A stretch of 64,000 nucleotides of DNA from Polaribacter filamentus (GCF_002943715.1 NZ_MQUA01000013.1:248001-312000), one strand, 5' to 3'. Numbered from the stretch's first letter, positions 45,518 to 53,893 are shown. Notes: generated by a model not told the origin, from the letters alone. Numbers and translations: made by a program.

Positions 45518-45525
45518 TAATTTTG
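45518..45525 (+). promoter_or_regulatory. -7 element of the DUF2721 gene
   Basis: TAATTTTG is an exact TAnnTTTG match ending 6 bases before the ATG at 45532, which would give an almost leaderless mRNA. The -33 side is only T-rich. Confidence 0.5.
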
Positions 45526-45531
45526 CTTTTC

Positions 45532-45942
45532 ATGGAAGAACTTACTTTAACAACACCAGCCGTACTATTTTCTGCAATTTCATTGATAATGCTTGCCTAC
45601 ACAAATCGTTTTTTAGCCTATGCAGCTGTTATTAGAAATTTGCATGATAAGTATTTAGAGAAAAAAGACGATTCTTTATTAAGACAAATTAAAAATTTAA
45701 AACTGCGTTTAAATCTAACGCGATGGATGCAAATTTTTGGAATTTCTAGTTTACTTTTTTGTGTGTTAACAATATTTATAATATACATTGATTATCAAAT
45801 AGTTGCTGAATATGTTTTTGGTTTTGCGCTTATTTTATTAATTATTTCTTTGTCACTTTTAATAAAAGAAATACAGATTTCTGCCGAAGCTTTGCAACAT
45901 CATATTGCTGATATTGAGGAGCATTTAACTAAAAAAAAGTAA
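45532..45942 (+). CDS. DUF2721 membrane protein
   Basis: 136 residues from the ATG at 45532 (MEELTLTTPAVLFSAISLIM). Three membrane helices (~8-30, 65-85, 92-112) with a basic cytoplasmic loop (KLRLNLTRWMQ) between the first two; the C-terminal tail is soluble and helical. This matches DUF2721, a small inner-membrane family of unknown function. It converges on the NYN gene with 9 bases between the stops. Confidence 0.85.
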   Translation: MEELTLTTPAVLFSAISLIMLAYTNRFLAYAAVIRNLHDKYLEKKDDSLLRQIKNLKLRLNLTRWMQIFGISSLLFCVLTIFIIYIDYQIVAEYVFGFALILLIISLSLLIKEIQISAEALQHHIADIEEHLTKKK

Positions 45943-45951
45943 AGTTTACAA

Positions 45952-46728
45952 TTATTTTATTCTTATTAACGGGTGATTTAAACCTCCAACTTCGTTTTTA
46001 ATTACTTCAAATTTGTCTATACTTTCAAAAAGTTTTGTTAGATTTTTAAAGCCATAACTTCTAGGGTCGAAACTAGGATCTATCTTTCTAATATTTAAAC
46101 CTAAAGTTGAGATATGTGCTTTGTCTTCTTCGTTTATGGAAATATCAAAAGCTTTGTCAATTGTTTTAGAATCTTCTTTGGATAGGCTTATTTTTTTGGT
46201 ATTGACTTTAGCCTTTTTACTTGGAGTTTGTTTTTTTGATTTAGGTGTTTTTGTTTCGTTGCCTATCGTCTCTTCACTTTCGTCAGGTTCTACAGTTTTT
46301 AGATTTTCGGTATATGTAAAGACTTCGCACGATTTCACAAAGGCAGTGGGTGTTTTTTTCTCTCCAATACCCATTACAAATAATCCTTCTTCTCGAATTC
46401 TTTTGGCTAAACCTGTATAATCACTATCACTAGAAACAATGCAAAAACCTTCGGTATTTTTTCCGTGTAGAATATCCATGGCATCGATTATGAGAGAACC
46501 ATCCGTAGAATTTTTACCAGTTGTATAAGAGAATTTTTGAATAGGACTTATAGAATGTTGATTAATAATTGCTTTCCAACTATTCATTTGTTGTGAAGTC
46601 CAGTCTCCATAAATTCGCCTTATAGTTGCTTTTCCATATTTAGAAACCTCTTCAATTATTTCTTTTATTAATTTTGGTTGCGCATTATCTCCGTCTATAA
46701 GTACTGAAATATTAAATCTATTTTCCAT
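45952..46728 (-). CDS. NYN domain ribonuclease with C-terminal OST-HTH/LOTUS domain
   Basis: 258 residues. Residues 1-150 form a NYN/PIN-like nuclease (LabA/DUF88 type): Asp12 and Asp14 in VLIDGDNAQP, TDGSLIIDAMDILHG and FCIVSSDSDYTGLAKRI supply the acidic metal site. A Lys/Ser/Thr-rich linker (~155-190) leads to an OST-HTH (LOTUS) domain (~190-258, DPRSYGFKNLTKLFESIDKF), an RNA-binding fold. So it is predicted to cut or process RNA; the target is unknown. Confidence 0.88.
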   Translation of the reverse strand: MENRFNISVLIDGDNAQPKLIKEIIEEVSKYGKATIRRIYGDWTSQQMNSWKAIINQHSISPIQKFSYTTGKNSTDGSLIIDAMDILHGKNTEGFCIVSSDSDYTGLAKRIREEGLFVMGIGEKKTPTAFVKSCEVFTYTENLKTVEPDESEETIGNETKTPKSKKQTPSKKAKVNTKKISLSKEDSKTIDKAFDISINEEDKAHISTLGLNIRKIDPSFDPRSYGFKNLTKLFESIDKFEVIKNEVGGLNHPLIRIK

Positions 46729-46741
46729 GTGTTATATGTAA

Positions 46742-47251
46742 TTATTTAATTCGTTTTGCATACGTTGTAAAAGATAAACCTTGCTGCCCAATTGTAGAGC
46801 TCATAACTCCTTCAAATAAAGGTTCTGAGCAATTTTTAGGAATCTTCCATTCAAAGATAAAGTTTGAGCCAGTACCACCAGCTATATCAACTTCATCAAT
46901 TATTATTTCTGTTGTTTCCATCGGAGCCAAATATATTGGAAAGTCAAAATATTTTCTGATAAGTTTTCCATGTGTATCATAATAGAAGGCTTTAAGAATG
47001 TAAATTGAATCTGTTTCACTAGTATTTCGCAAACTCGCCATCGCTGTTAAATTATGTGTTTTATGCTCTGACATGCTATAAATCTGTGAATAAATTGAAA
47101 GATAAGATTTACCAAATTCAAGGGAATCTTTAGCATTAAGATCTGCAGTTCTCTTATACCAATTCTCTAGGTTGACAGAACTTATTTCTTTCTCTTTATT
47201 ACAACCTAAAATTAGCATTACCAAGAAAATAGCTAAATAATTTGTTTTCAT
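46742..47251 (-). CDS. DUF3124 lipoprotein
   Basis: 169 residues with a lipoprotein signal (VMLILGCNKEKE, Cys17). The body matches DUF3124: NLTAMASLRNTSETDSIYIL, YFDFPIYLAPMETTEIIIDE and the Gly-rich AGGTGSNFIFEWKIP. The function is unknown. It lies 13 bases upstream of the NYN gene on the same strand and probably shares its transcript. Confidence 0.85.
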   Translation of the reverse strand: MKTNYLAIFLVMLILGCNKEKEISSVNLENWYKRTADLNAKDSLEFGKSYLSIYSQIYSMSEHKTHNLTAMASLRNTSETDSIYILKAFYYDTHGKLIRKYFDFPIYLAPMETTEIIIDEVDIAGGTGSNFIFEWKIPKNCSEPLFEGVMSSTIGQQGLSFTTYAKRIK

Positions 47252-47575
47252 TTTAAAAGAATTTATTTTAAAAGATCATTTAAGTGTAAAAACGATAGGA
47301 GGTTGTTTAAATTGGGAATCCCGCAAAGATCGCTTATATCATAAATTAATGAACTAGCTCTGTAAAGAAGCGAAGTTAATTTTTTTAAAGTTTAAATACA
47401 AATTTAATAAGATGCTTAAATTGTTTCTTGGGATACTGAAAAACTTTAATGAGATGGTAAAATAAGGTTAGCATAAAAAAGTAAGCGCCGTTTTTCACAA
47501 AACGACGACTTACCAAGTAAACTAATAAAACCAAGTATTAGTACTAATATTAGAAGTTAGCTTTCTAATAAATTT
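47252..47575. other. gene-free stretch of ~320 bases
   Basis: It holds the terminator at 47474-47516 and the promoter region of the DUF3124 gene. Otherwise I see no coding or repeat signal. Confidence 0.45.
47474..47516 (-). terminator. terminator of the envelope-protein operon
   Basis: On the minus strand GTAAGTCGTCGTTTT pairs imperfectly with AAAACGGCGCTTAC, and a T6 run follows. It lies ~60 bases past the NTF2-like gene. Confidence 0.75.
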
Positions 47576-48100
47576 TTATTCTGTAAGTGGTTTATGATTG
47601 TAACTCAATACTCTTTTTAATTTCCATTTGGTGTTTTCTAAAATCCAAAGATGGGTGAAATCTGCAATTCCAACTGTTTTCATTTTACCGTCAATTTTTT
47701 GTTGAAAAGTATGTTTTCCTTTCTGAATTGCACCATACAAAACGTTGTTCTCTTTCATCTCAAAAACAGCTAAAGATTCTTTAACCAGGCTTCTTTGGTT
47801 GATTCCGGGGTTTGAACAAATATTGTTTTTTATTGCATTTATAAATTCTACTCTATTTTGTATACCAGCAATATCATGATAAAATTCAAAGTTTTCTGCA
47901 ATAATTGGTGCTAATTTTTCAAGTTCACATTTGTTAAATACGCGTTCAAAAATAATGCTGTCTTTTGATTTTAAAGTTTTAAATAATTCCGAATTTTCAT
48001 CAACTTGCGCAGCAGTCATCAAACTATAAAAGAAGAATGCAATGGCAAAAATTGTTTGTAAAATGATCGACTCTTTAAAAGGAGTTAAAAATGAATTCAT
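47576..48100 (-). CDS. secreted NTF2-like (DUF4440) protein
   Basis: 174 residues. An N-terminal hydrophobic signal (ILQTIFAIAFFFYSLMTAAQ, ~13-32) precedes a SnoaL/DUF4440 cone-fold domain: IIFERVFNKCELEKLAPIIA, FEFYHDIAGIQNRVEFINAI, and FTHLWILENTKWKLKRVLSY. A pocket fold without readable catalytic residues. It is the last gene behind the GIN-domain gene (39 bases) in the DUF4870-padR-pspC run. Confidence 0.82.
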   Translation of the reverse strand: MNSFLTPFKESIILQTIFAIAFFFYSLMTAAQVDENSELFKTLKSKDSIIFERVFNKCELEKLAPIIAENFEFYHDIAGIQNRVEFINAIKNNICSNPGINQRSLVKESLAVFEMKENNVLYGAIQKGKHTFQQKIDGKMKTVGIADFTHLWILENTKWKLKRVLSYNHKPLTE

Positions 48101-48139
48101 GGTTAGTTTGGTTTAAGCTGATTGATTTTTTACTTTAAA

Positions 48140-48865
48140 CTATTGAGCAGAAATACTTCCTCCAGAAGATGATTTTTTATCAATTTTTTTCGGATTTCCT
48201 TTAAAATCGATATCTCCGCCACTAGTAGCTTTTGCATCAATGCTTTCAATTGCAAATACATTAATCTCTGCACCACTTGTAACTTTTGCAGTTACATTTT
48301 TACTCTTTAACTCGTAGGCATCTATTGAAGCGCCACTTGTAGCATTAGAAAAATAGTTATTGGAAATTCCAGAAATTTCAATATCAGATCCACTTGTTGC
48401 ATTTGTTTCAACAAAATCTGCATCCACAGAAATTTTGATATCTGCACCACTTGTTGCACTAATTTTTAGTGCAGTTACTTTAAGGGTTTCTTTTGCATAC
48501 ACATCTGCGCCACTAGTTGCTATTAAGTTTTCTAAGTTGTTTATAATAACATGAATTTTTCTTGCTTTTGCTCTCCAAATATTTTTTTCTGCATAAATTT
48601 TTAGTTCTCCATTAATAACCTCTGTGATAATAATTTCTTGTAAATTTTCATCAGCTTCAACAGTAACTTTGTTTTTAGATCCTTGAGAAATATACAAGTC
48701 TAAACCTGCACTAACTTTCACTTTTGTAAATGCTTCCTTTGTAGTTCTGTCTTCTGTAACTACATTTTTGTTTCCATTTACTCTGTTGAGCATATTTACG
48801 TTACAAGAACTTAAAAGTGCAGCAATAAATAGAAAAGTTAAAATTTTAGTGGTTGTTGTTTTCAT
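48140..48865 (-). CDS. head GIN domain (DUF2807) lipoprotein
   Basis: 241 residues. A lipoprotein signal (AALLSSCNVN, Cys21) is followed by the GIN beta-helix: FTKVKVSAGLDLYISQG then six TSGA/TSGS/TSGG rungs (TSGADVYA, TSGADIKI, TSGSDIEI, TSGASIDA, TSGAEINV, TSGGDIDF) about 20 residues apart. Such proteins often sit with PspC and PadR genes in Bacteroidota; the role may be adhesion or envelope sensing (inference). Confidence 0.9.
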   Translation of the reverse strand: MKTTTTKILTFLFIAALLSSCNVNMLNRVNGNKNVVTEDRTTKEAFTKVKVSAGLDLYISQGSKNKVTVEADENLQEIIITEVINGELKIYAEKNIWRAKARKIHVIINNLENLIATSGADVYAKETLKVTALKISATSGADIKISVDADFVETNATSGSDIEISGISNNYFSNATSGASIDAYELKSKNVTAKVTSGAEINVFAIESIDAKATSGGDIDFKGNPKKIDKKSSSGGSISAQ

Positions 48866-48961
48866 GTTTTTGTTTTTAAGTGTACATCAAATGTCTTTTA
48901 TTAGATGCTTAAAAAGAAAATTAGGTTACTGAATTGTTGTTTTATTTAGTTGAATCGTTTT

Positions 48962-50677
48962 TTAAATTGTCACTTCTATTCTTTCATCAAACGTATTATC
49001 AACTTTTTTCATCACTTCTCTTTCCTCTTCAATAATTTCAGCTACACAATCTGTACATTTTAGCGTACTTTCTGTTATTATAAAATGATGATTTACCATT
49101 TCTTTGTCATAAATATCTGCTTCATTTTCCACATCATTTAAAAAGTTTTTAGAAGAATTATCAAAATAAACATATGCATTTTCTATAAGATAAATGGTGA
49201 TATTAATTTCTTCATCTTTCCACATATTTTTATATGCTGATAAAAAGTAGGCATCTAACACAATCGTATTGTCTAAAACGGTGTATTTATACTTTATGTT
49301 TTCGGCATTTTTGCTCGCATTACTTTTGTTTTTCCCTCTAGATTCTTTTTGAATAATTATATAGCTTTCATCCGTAGAACTTCTTTTTACATCTACTTTT
49401 ATGTAGTTAGAATAGGTCATCAATTTACCATCAACAGCTACTTGTTCTTGAGATGAGCTTTTTCTTAAATTATGGCGATAATAAATAGTATCATCATTAA
49501 CCATTTTTATTTTTAAAGTATCATTTTTAGAAATACTTAAGGTATTTCTGTCCGTTGATTGCCCATAATTTGCATAGGATGTTCCATATTCTAAACCTGT
49601 AAAAATCATTGCTAATAAAGCGACTATCCAAATACCTAAAAGCGTTAAAGAAGCAGTTTTGCTTGGTTTTCTTACACTGCTTGATAAAATACGTAATCCT
49701 AAAATAAATAAGATTAAAAACGGAATACCAATCAACAAAAACACACTTAATACGAGAATCCATTTTGGTAATGCCGCATCATAGAAAAAGGGCGGATATT
49801 GTAAAAACTGACCATCCACATTTAGAAATTCTAGACTTCCTACAGAAAATCCTCCAATAATTAGAGATAAAATAACAGCTGCCGAAACAAATATGATAAG
49901 CACTCCAATAAACTTACCGATTACTTTAAAAATGGCAAGAATAATTTTTCCCAGAGTTTCAAATAAATCTTGTATTCCGTTATTTTTTTTTGTCTTTCCT
50001 GAAAAAGTTTGATTTATTTTGTCTGAAAATTCACTAGCTCCATCTTTTATTTTTTCGGATGCTTTGTTCGCAAATTCTGAAACATTTTCTGATACATTAT
50101 TAAATTCTTTACGAATCTTTTTCTCAATATTATCAATATTTACTGGTTCGCCTTCCATTTGTAATTTCTCTGCAGTTGTCTTTGCTTCGGGCAACAAAAT
50201 CCAAAGAATTATATAGATTAGAAACCCAAATCCAGCGCCTAAAAACAGTGCTAATAAACCAAGACGCACCCAAATAGTATCAATATCAAAATAGTGTGCA
50301 ATTCCAGAAGCAACTCCTCCTAAAAATTTATCATCACCATCTCTAAATAACTTTTTTCCTGATGCGCTGTTTCTGTGATAAGAATAAGAGGATTCATTGT
50401 AGCTTTCTTCAGCTTCAACATAATCTTCTGGCTGCCCCATTATTTTAATGATGTCGTCAATATCATTCTCATTTACAACTTGCCGTGCATCGGTTATTTT
50501 TTCTGATAAAAGTTCACTTATTCTAGCTTCGATATCAGCAATAATTTCGTTTTTTCCTTGAGGATCATCGCTTAAAGATTTAGAAATAGATTCTAAATAT
50601 CTTCTTAGTTTCTGATAGGCTATTTCATCAATGTGGAAGAAAAATCCGCCTAAGTTTATGTTAATTGTCTTATTCAT
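48962..50677 (-). CDS. PspC domain membrane protein
   Basis: 571 residues. After a cytoplasmic N-terminus comes the PspC domain (~105-165): KKLFRDGDDKFLGGVASGIA, HYFDIDTIWVRLGLLAL and YIILWILLPEA. An amphipathic region (~175-235) and three or four more membrane helices (~245-375) follow, then a soluble beta-rich tail with a CTDC pair (~545). PspC-type proteins sense inner-membrane stress. Its start overlaps the padR stop by 8 bases, so PadR and PspC are translationally coupled. Confidence 0.9.
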   Translation of the reverse strand: MNKTININLGGFFFHIDEIAYQKLRRYLESISKSLSDDPQGKNEIIADIEARISELLSEKITDARQVVNENDIDDIIKIMGQPEDYVEAEESYNESSYSYHRNSASGKKLFRDGDDKFLGGVASGIAHYFDIDTIWVRLGLLALFLGAGFGFLIYIILWILLPEAKTTAEKLQMEGEPVNIDNIEKKIRKEFNNVSENVSEFANKASEKIKDGASEFSDKINQTFSGKTKKNNGIQDLFETLGKIILAIFKVIGKFIGVLIIFVSAAVILSLIIGGFSVGSLEFLNVDGQFLQYPPFFYDAALPKWILVLSVFLLIGIPFLILFILGLRILSSSVRKPSKTASLTLLGIWIVALLAMIFTGLEYGTSYANYGQSTDRNTLSISKNDTLKIKMVNDDTIYYRHNLRKSSSQEQVAVDGKLMTYSNYIKVDVKRSSTDESYIIIQKESRGKNKSNASKNAENIKYKYTVLDNTIVLDAYFLSAYKNMWKDEEINITIYLIENAYVYFDNSSKNFLNDVENEADIYDKEMVNHHFIITESTLKCTDCVAEIIEEEREVMKKVDNTFDERIEVTI

Positions 50678-51014
50678 TTGTGGTTGATTTTTTACTAGTT
50701 ACTTGGTGAACTGAATTTACTAAATTATGCCATGTTTTGTCTAACTCTTTCAAAAACATACCTCCGTTTTCTGTTAATACGTAGTATTTTCTTGGTGGTC
50801 CTGAGGTTGATTCTTCCCAACGATACGTTAATAAACCTGCGTTTTTTAAACGAGTTAATAACGGGTAGATGGTTCCTTCAACCACAATCATCTCTGCACT
50901 TTTTAAGCTCGAAAGAATTTCAGAAGTATACGCATCACCATTTTTTAGGATGGATAAAATGCAGAATTCTAAAACACCTTTTCGCATTTGTGCTTTTGTG
51001 TTTTCAATCTTCAT
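50670..51014 (-). CDS. PadR family transcriptional regulator
   Basis: 114 residues, the short PadR form: a winged helix (LEFCILSILKNGDAYTSEIL, EGTIYPLLTRLKNAGLLTYR, GPPRKYYVLTENGG) plus a C-terminal dimer helix. It lies between DUF4870 and pspC genes and probably represses this envelope operon; that is inference from context. Confidence 0.92.
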   Translation of the reverse strand: MKIENTKAQMRKGVLEFCILSILKNGDAYTSEILSSLKSAEMIVVEGTIYPLLTRLKNAGLLTYRWEESTSGPPRKYYVLTENGGMFLKELDKTWHNLVNSVHQVTSKKSTTNE

Positions 51015-51024
51015 GTATGTGGTT

Positions 51025-51458
51025 TTATTTTATAAATTTTATTGTAAAAGGATACTTATAATTTTCGCCTTCTTTTGCTTTTAAAGACGCGATGATTACT
51101 AACGCAATTCCTGTCAAGTAAACAATGCTTGTAATAGAAACTAAACCTATAAATCCGAAAAGATTATCAAAGCCAAAGTCAAAATTAAAGTGATTGTTAT
51201 TCCAAAAGTCATGATTTTTTCTAAAAATAGAACCGATCCCAAACGGAATAAATGTAAGTGTTAAAAGAAAAACATAAAGTGTATAACTGATATTAAAATT
51301 CACAACTTCTTTGCCTTGTTCGTCTAAAAAAGGGCTTCTATCTTTTAATGTTTGCCATGCAATTAATGGTGTAATTATATTTCCAAAAGGAAACATAAAA
51401 CCAGCAAAAGCAGAAATATGGATTAAAAAAGCGTTGGTGTTTTCGGTATTTTTTTCAT
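51025..51458 (-). CDS. DUF4870 (Tic20-like) membrane protein, start disturbed by an A7 run
   Basis: About 145 residues with three membrane helices. The family block DRSPFLDEQGKEVVNFNISY follows the first helix, and IALVIIASLKAKEGENYKYP is the end. As printed, the frame lacks an ATG and could only start at TTG 51492. But an ATG at 51456-51458 followed by A7 is one base out of frame; an eighth A gives MKKNTENTNAFLIHISAFAG, the expected start. A -7 TATATTTG on the minus strand at 51490-51497 would place transcription start downstream of that TTG, which also favours 51458. First gene of the DUF4870-padR-pspC-GIN-NTF2 run. Confidence 0.82.
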
Positions 51459-51612
51459 GATTTAAAATTAGATATAATACTTTCTTATGCAAATATATAT
51501 CCTAAAGATAGTATTATGCAATACATAGTACTAATTTTAACATAATTTTAACATTTATATTTCTTGTTTTAATTGATAAAAAAGTGGTAAATTGCTAATG
51601 AATTCAATACTA

Positions 51613-52068
51613 ATGAAGATAACTACTAGTAAAATAAATACGTTTATGTTTTTCAAATTACCATTAGGTTGGTGGTCTGGAATGCGCGTGAAAAGCTTAA
51701 CAGATACAACTGCAATTGTAAAAATTACTCATAAATGGATCAATCAGAACCCTTTTAAAAGTATGTTTTGGGCGGCTCAAGGAATGGCTGCAGAAATGAG
51801 TACAGGAGTTTTAGTGATGCAAGAAATAGAACATTCTAAACGAAAAGTATCGATGTTGGTTACGCATCAAGAAAGCGATTTTTTTAAAAAAGCAACAGGG
51901 ACTGTTTTATTTAAGTGTCAAGGCGGAAGTCAAATTAGAAAAGCGATTGAAGTATCAGTAAAAACCGGCGAAGGTCAAGTTATTACGTTGATTTCTGAAG
52001 GTGTAAATGAAGATGGGGTAGTGGTCTCTAATTTTAAATTTCAATGGAGTTTAAAAGTAAAGCAATAA
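51613..52068 (+). CDS. DUF4442 hotdog-fold protein
   Basis: 151 residues from the ATG at 51613 (MKITTSKINTFMFFKLPLGW); two further ATG/TTG starts lie up to 21 bases upstream in frame. The DUF4442 pattern is clear: HKWINQNPFKSMFWAAQGMA AEM (Asn-Pro-Phe and Ala-Ala-Glu positions) and a long beta-sheet end. It is related to acyl-CoA thioesterases; the substrate is unknown. It converges on the small gene at 52070. Confidence 0.85.
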   Translation: MKITTSKINTFMFFKLPLGWWSGMRVKSLTDTTAIVKITHKWINQNPFKSMFWAAQGMAAEMSTGVLVMQEIEHSKRKVSMLVTHQESDFFKKATGTVLFKCQGGSQIRKAIEVSVKTGEGQVITLISEGVNEDGVVVSNFKFQWSLKVKQ

Positions 52069-52069
52069 A

Positions 52070-52216
52070 CTAGTTTTTCTTTTTGTATTGTTGAGCTATT
52101 TCTTCGTTGTCATCATAATCTTGAAAAATACCACAAGAAACACTTTTACGTGCTAACGATTTTTTAATTTCAAATTGCTTCGATAAAGCTTCCAATTCTG
52201 GGGTTAAATATTTCAT
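52070..52216 (-). CDS. small 48-residue protein
   Basis: A short gene below usual size cut-offs: MKYLTPELEALSKQFEIKKS, then LARKSVSCGIFQDYDDNEEI and the end AQQYKKKN. The codon pattern is gene-like, it fits exactly between the DUF4442 stop (one base away) and the upstream gap, and it has an ATG and a TAG. Composition suggests a soluble helical protein with one Cys. No family is recognised. Confidence 0.5.
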   Translation of the reverse strand: MKYLTPELEALSKQFEIKKSLARKSVSCGIFQDYDDNEEIAQQYKKKN

Positions 52217-52295
52217 AATTATTTATTTTTAATCTGTACAAGAACCTTTGCTTAATATCCTACTAAAATAAGACTTTTTGTTTTAAAATAAAATA

Positions 52296-52327
52296 AAATC
52301 CTAAAACATAGCTTTAGGATTTTTGAG
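52296..52327 (-). terminator. terminator after yebC
   Basis: Stem AATCCTAAA / TTTAGGATT on the minus strand with a T-rich tail, 18 bases after the yebC stop. Confidence 0.82.
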
Positions 52328-52344
52328 TAAAATATTCCGCAAAA

Positions 52345-53061
52345 TTAAGACTCCATAGAATGATATACATTTTGTACATCATCATCTTCATCTAATTTTT
52401 CTAATAATTTATCAACATCAGCTTGCTGTTCTTCGTTTAACTTTGTGGTTGTAGCCGGAATTCTCTCAAATCCAGAAGATAAAATTTCGATATTATTTTC
52501 TTCAAAATAAGTTTGTAAAGAACCAAATTGCTCAAAAGGAGCATATATGATTACGCCTTCTTCATCATCAAAAATCTCTTCTACTTCAAAATCAATTATT
52601 TCTAATTCTAATTCTTCTAAATCAACGGTGATATCTTCTTTTTTAATAGTGAAAGTACACACATGATCAAACATGAAAACAACGGATCCAGAAGTACCTA
52701 AATTTCCATCGCACTTATTAAAAGCTGCCCTAACATTGGCAACAGTTCTATTATTATTGTCGGTTGCGGTCTCAACAACTATGGCAACTCCGTGCGGTGC
52801 ATAGCCTTCAAACAATACTTCTTTGTAGTTTGCAGTATCTTTATCCGAAGCTTTTTTTATGGCACGCTCTACATTTTCTTTAGGCATATTAGCAGCCTTT
52901 GCATTCTGAATGACTGCACGCAAACGAGAGTTCGTTTCTACATTTGGACCACCATCTTTGATAGCCATTACAATGTCTTTACCAATTCTGGTAAAGGTTT
53001 TAGCCATTGCTGACCAACGTTTCATTTTGCGTCCTTTTCTAAGTTCGAATGCTCTACCCAT
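52345..53061 (-). CDS. YebC/PmpR family DNA-binding regulatory protein
   Basis: 238 residues, standard length. The start MGRAFELRKGRKMKRWSAMA and KTFTRIGKDIVMAIKDGGPN are signature YebC; ANMPKENVERAIKKASDKD and LFEGYAPHGVAIVVETATDN NN complete domain 1, and LGTSGSVVFMFDH begins the middle domain. Members act as transcription regulators or, as recently reported for relatives, help ribosomes at proline stretches. The acidic C-terminus (DEDDDVQNVYHS) is typical. Monocistronic. Confidence 0.94.
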   Translation of the reverse strand: MGRAFELRKGRKMKRWSAMAKTFTRIGKDIVMAIKDGGPNVETNSRLRAVIQNAKAANMPKENVERAIKKASDKDTANYKEVLFEGYAPHGVAIVVETATDNNNRTVANVRAAFNKCDGNLGTSGSVVFMFDHVCTFTIKKEDITVDLEELELEIIDFEVEEIFDDEEGVIIYAPFEQFGSLQTYFEENNIEILSSGFERIPATTTKLNEEQQADVDKLLEKLDEDDDVQNVYHSMES

Positions 53062-53171
53062 TTCTAGTGATTGTTTTATTGAAAATTAATCTAACTACGC
53101 AAATGTAAAAATTTGAAAATTGATTTACTATTATTTTTGTTGATGATTTTAATAAGGAATATAGCTACTAT

Positions 53172-53819
53172 TAGGTATTTATTTCATTTTCTGAATTAAA
53201 CATATGTGATAAAACCACAAATGGCAGTCAGTATGAAAAAAATTACTTTTTCACCTTTTACTATTTTGGAAACATTTTTTTTAGGCAAGATAAACTTACT
53301 TCTAGTTTATCTGAGTTTCTAAAAGGAGATAACTTGCTTGATTCCGATAGAACCGTTTATACTTATGATATAGGTTTTGAAGGTTTAGTTGAAGGGGAAT
53401 TTGCAATCATCACTTTCGATACCACGAAGTTTATGTCAAATTATTTACATCCTTTTAAAGATAAAACAGCTATTGAATTTATATTTTTTGAGGATTAAAT
53501 TTACAATAAAATTCTAGAGAGAACCAGAACTAGCCGCACAACAACTTATAATTGCACAGAAAACACTGAAAGTGTAAATAATTTGAGTTTGGTTAATTTT
53601 TTAGTATATCTAAACCCATCAACTGCCGTTTTAAATATTGATGATAGTAATCTTTCTATTAAAAGCGTTTGGGTTTATAATTTGCTAGGAAAAAAAGTAT
53701 AAACTTCAGCTAAGAAGCAATTGAATATATAAAATTTAGTAAATGTAGTTTATCTAGTAAAAGTAAAAAACGATCAAGGAGGTATTGCAATAAAAAGATT
53801 TGTAAAGAATGAATTCTAA
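53172..53819 (+). pseudogene. decayed T9SS-sorted secreted protein gene
   Basis: One frame stays open over ~215 codons except for three TAA stops. It reads QYEKNYFFTFYYFGN, TSSLSEFLKGDNLLDSD, GLVEGEFAIITFDTTKF, EFIFFED, TAA, then a T9SS type A tail: VYLNPSTAVLNIDDSNLSIK, VWVYNLLGKKV, TAA, TSAKKQLNI, TAA, LVNVVYLVKVKNDQGGIAIK and RFVKNEF. It has no start or signal peptide (an in-frame TAG ends the open stretch on the left). The cargo part is too short to assign. A dead gene whose frame is otherwise intact, so decay is fairly recent. Confidence 0.85.
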
Positions 53820-53840
53820 ATTTTTTTAGAATTTCTTGTA

Positions 53841-53882
53841 AAAAAAAGATCTTTCAGTTTTAAAAATTGAAAGGTCTTTTTT
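53841..53882. terminator. bidirectional terminator beside ackA
   Basis: Stem AGATCTTTCA / TGAAAGGTCT (one G-T pair) bounded by an A8 run and T6; it ends the ackA transcript on the minus strand. Confidence 0.88.
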
Positions 53883-53893
53883 GTGAATATATG

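Noticed and set aside
53172..53819. Recoded TAA codons producing a full-length T9SS protein
   Set aside because: TAA acts as an ordinary stop for many genes in the window, and the left end lacks a start and signal peptide.
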